Assembly: GCA_029258815.1 (NCBI GenBank)
Contig: JAPDJZ010000154.1
Location: 1 to 5,805 of the forward strand
Length of the DNA: 5,805 nucleotides
Origin: an archaeon
GTDB lineage: Archaea; Thermoproteota; Nitrososphaeria_A; Caldarchaeales; Wolframiiraptoraceae
Direction: 5' to 3'
A model generated the notes under the pieces. The model was not told where the DNA came from and made no database searches. It was given only the letters and a program-made list of their open reading frames with translations. Positions 5,614-5,805 of this stretch are shown here, one piece after another. Position 1 is the stretch's first letter, and each line of letters opens with the position of its first letter. Position numbers and translations under genes: made by a program.

Positions 5614-5805
5614 TCAAGCATTCCCGATTCCTCGCATTAGATAAGATAATAATGCCGCAACTAGTATGGGTAATGGGAAGAAGAATTGAGCGATAACGGA
5701 TCCGAATGCGTCGAATAAGGTTCCTACAATGATTGCTGAGGCAAATGATCCTAGGGTTGAGAAGGTGAAGAGAGTTCCTGAGAGTGTTCCGCCGATTTCA
5801 GGATA
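5614..5805 (-). CDS. C-terminal end of a probable MFS-type transporter (5' part outside window)
   Basis: 63 residues plus TGA, entering from the window edge. The sequence is strongly hydrophobic: a segment at about 10-30 (Thr/Ser/Gly/Phe-rich), then the motif GTLFDAFGS at 28-36, then a hydrophobic segment at about 37-57 (FFFPLPILVAALLSYL) and a short tail MRGIGNA. Two helices joined by a G-x-L-x-D-x-x-G-S turn, followed by a short tail, is typical of helices 11-12 of major facilitator superfamily permeases. Substrate unknown; another multi-helix permease is possible. Base composition differs from its neighbours: about 44% G+C over 5631-5800 by my count, against about 65% in a 100-base sample at the 3' end of leuC. 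It ends 285 bases before leuC and probably belongs to a separate transcript. Confidence 0.7.
   Translation of the reverse strand, partial: YPEIGGTLSGTLFTFSTLGSFASAIIVGTLFDAFGSVIAQFFFPLPILVAALLSYLMRGIGNA

Noticed and set aside
1..5805. CRISPR array, insertion sequence or phage genes
   Set aside because: No regularly spaced repeats, terminal inverted repeats or transposase/phage-like products were seen.

Overview
The window is archaeal chromosomal DNA. All recognisable genes lie on the minus strand, so transcription runs from high to low coordinates. The archaeal assignment rests on three things: the separate archaeal-type LeuC and LeuD subunits of isopropylmalate isomerase, a TATA box (TTTATAT) placed for a nearly leaderless transcript, and a mixture of ATG, GTG and TTG starts, some with strong Shine-Dalgarno (SD) sites. 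The lineage cannot be fixed from this window.

In transcription order: (1) 5805-5614 holds the last 63 residues of a membrane protein that looks like a major facilitator (MFS) transporter. It is visibly more AT-rich than the rest. (2) 5613-5330 is intergenic, with a possible T-run terminator and the leuC TATA box. (3) 5329-966 is a compact leucine operon, leuC-leuD-leuB-leuA. It encodes the large and small subunits of isopropylmalate isomerase, isopropylmalate dehydrogenase and isopropylmalate synthase, which together take 2-oxoisovalerate and acetyl-CoA to 2-oxoisocaproate, the leucine precursor. (4) 922-1 is a membrane-anchored, coiled-coil, transglutaminase-like protein that runs off the window. 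It follows leuA by 43 bases and may be co-transcribed.

The most interesting signal concerns the amber codon TAG. The leuC reading frame contains an in-frame TAG at 5290-5288, inside a well-preserved LeuC N-terminus (EKILARASG, TAG, KEVEPG). Reading through it from the TTG at 5329, just downstream of the TATA box, restores a normal 419-residue LeuC. The only gene here that would stop at TAG is leuD. If that TAG is also read as sense, leuD continues for 14 codons and ends at a TGA that overlaps the leuB ATG as ATGA, the same junction seen between leuC and leuD. All other stops are TAA or TGA. This fits an archaeon that decodes TAG as an amino acid, most plausibly pyrrolysine. A nonsense mutation or sequence error in leuC is the main alternative, and no pyl genes are in the window.
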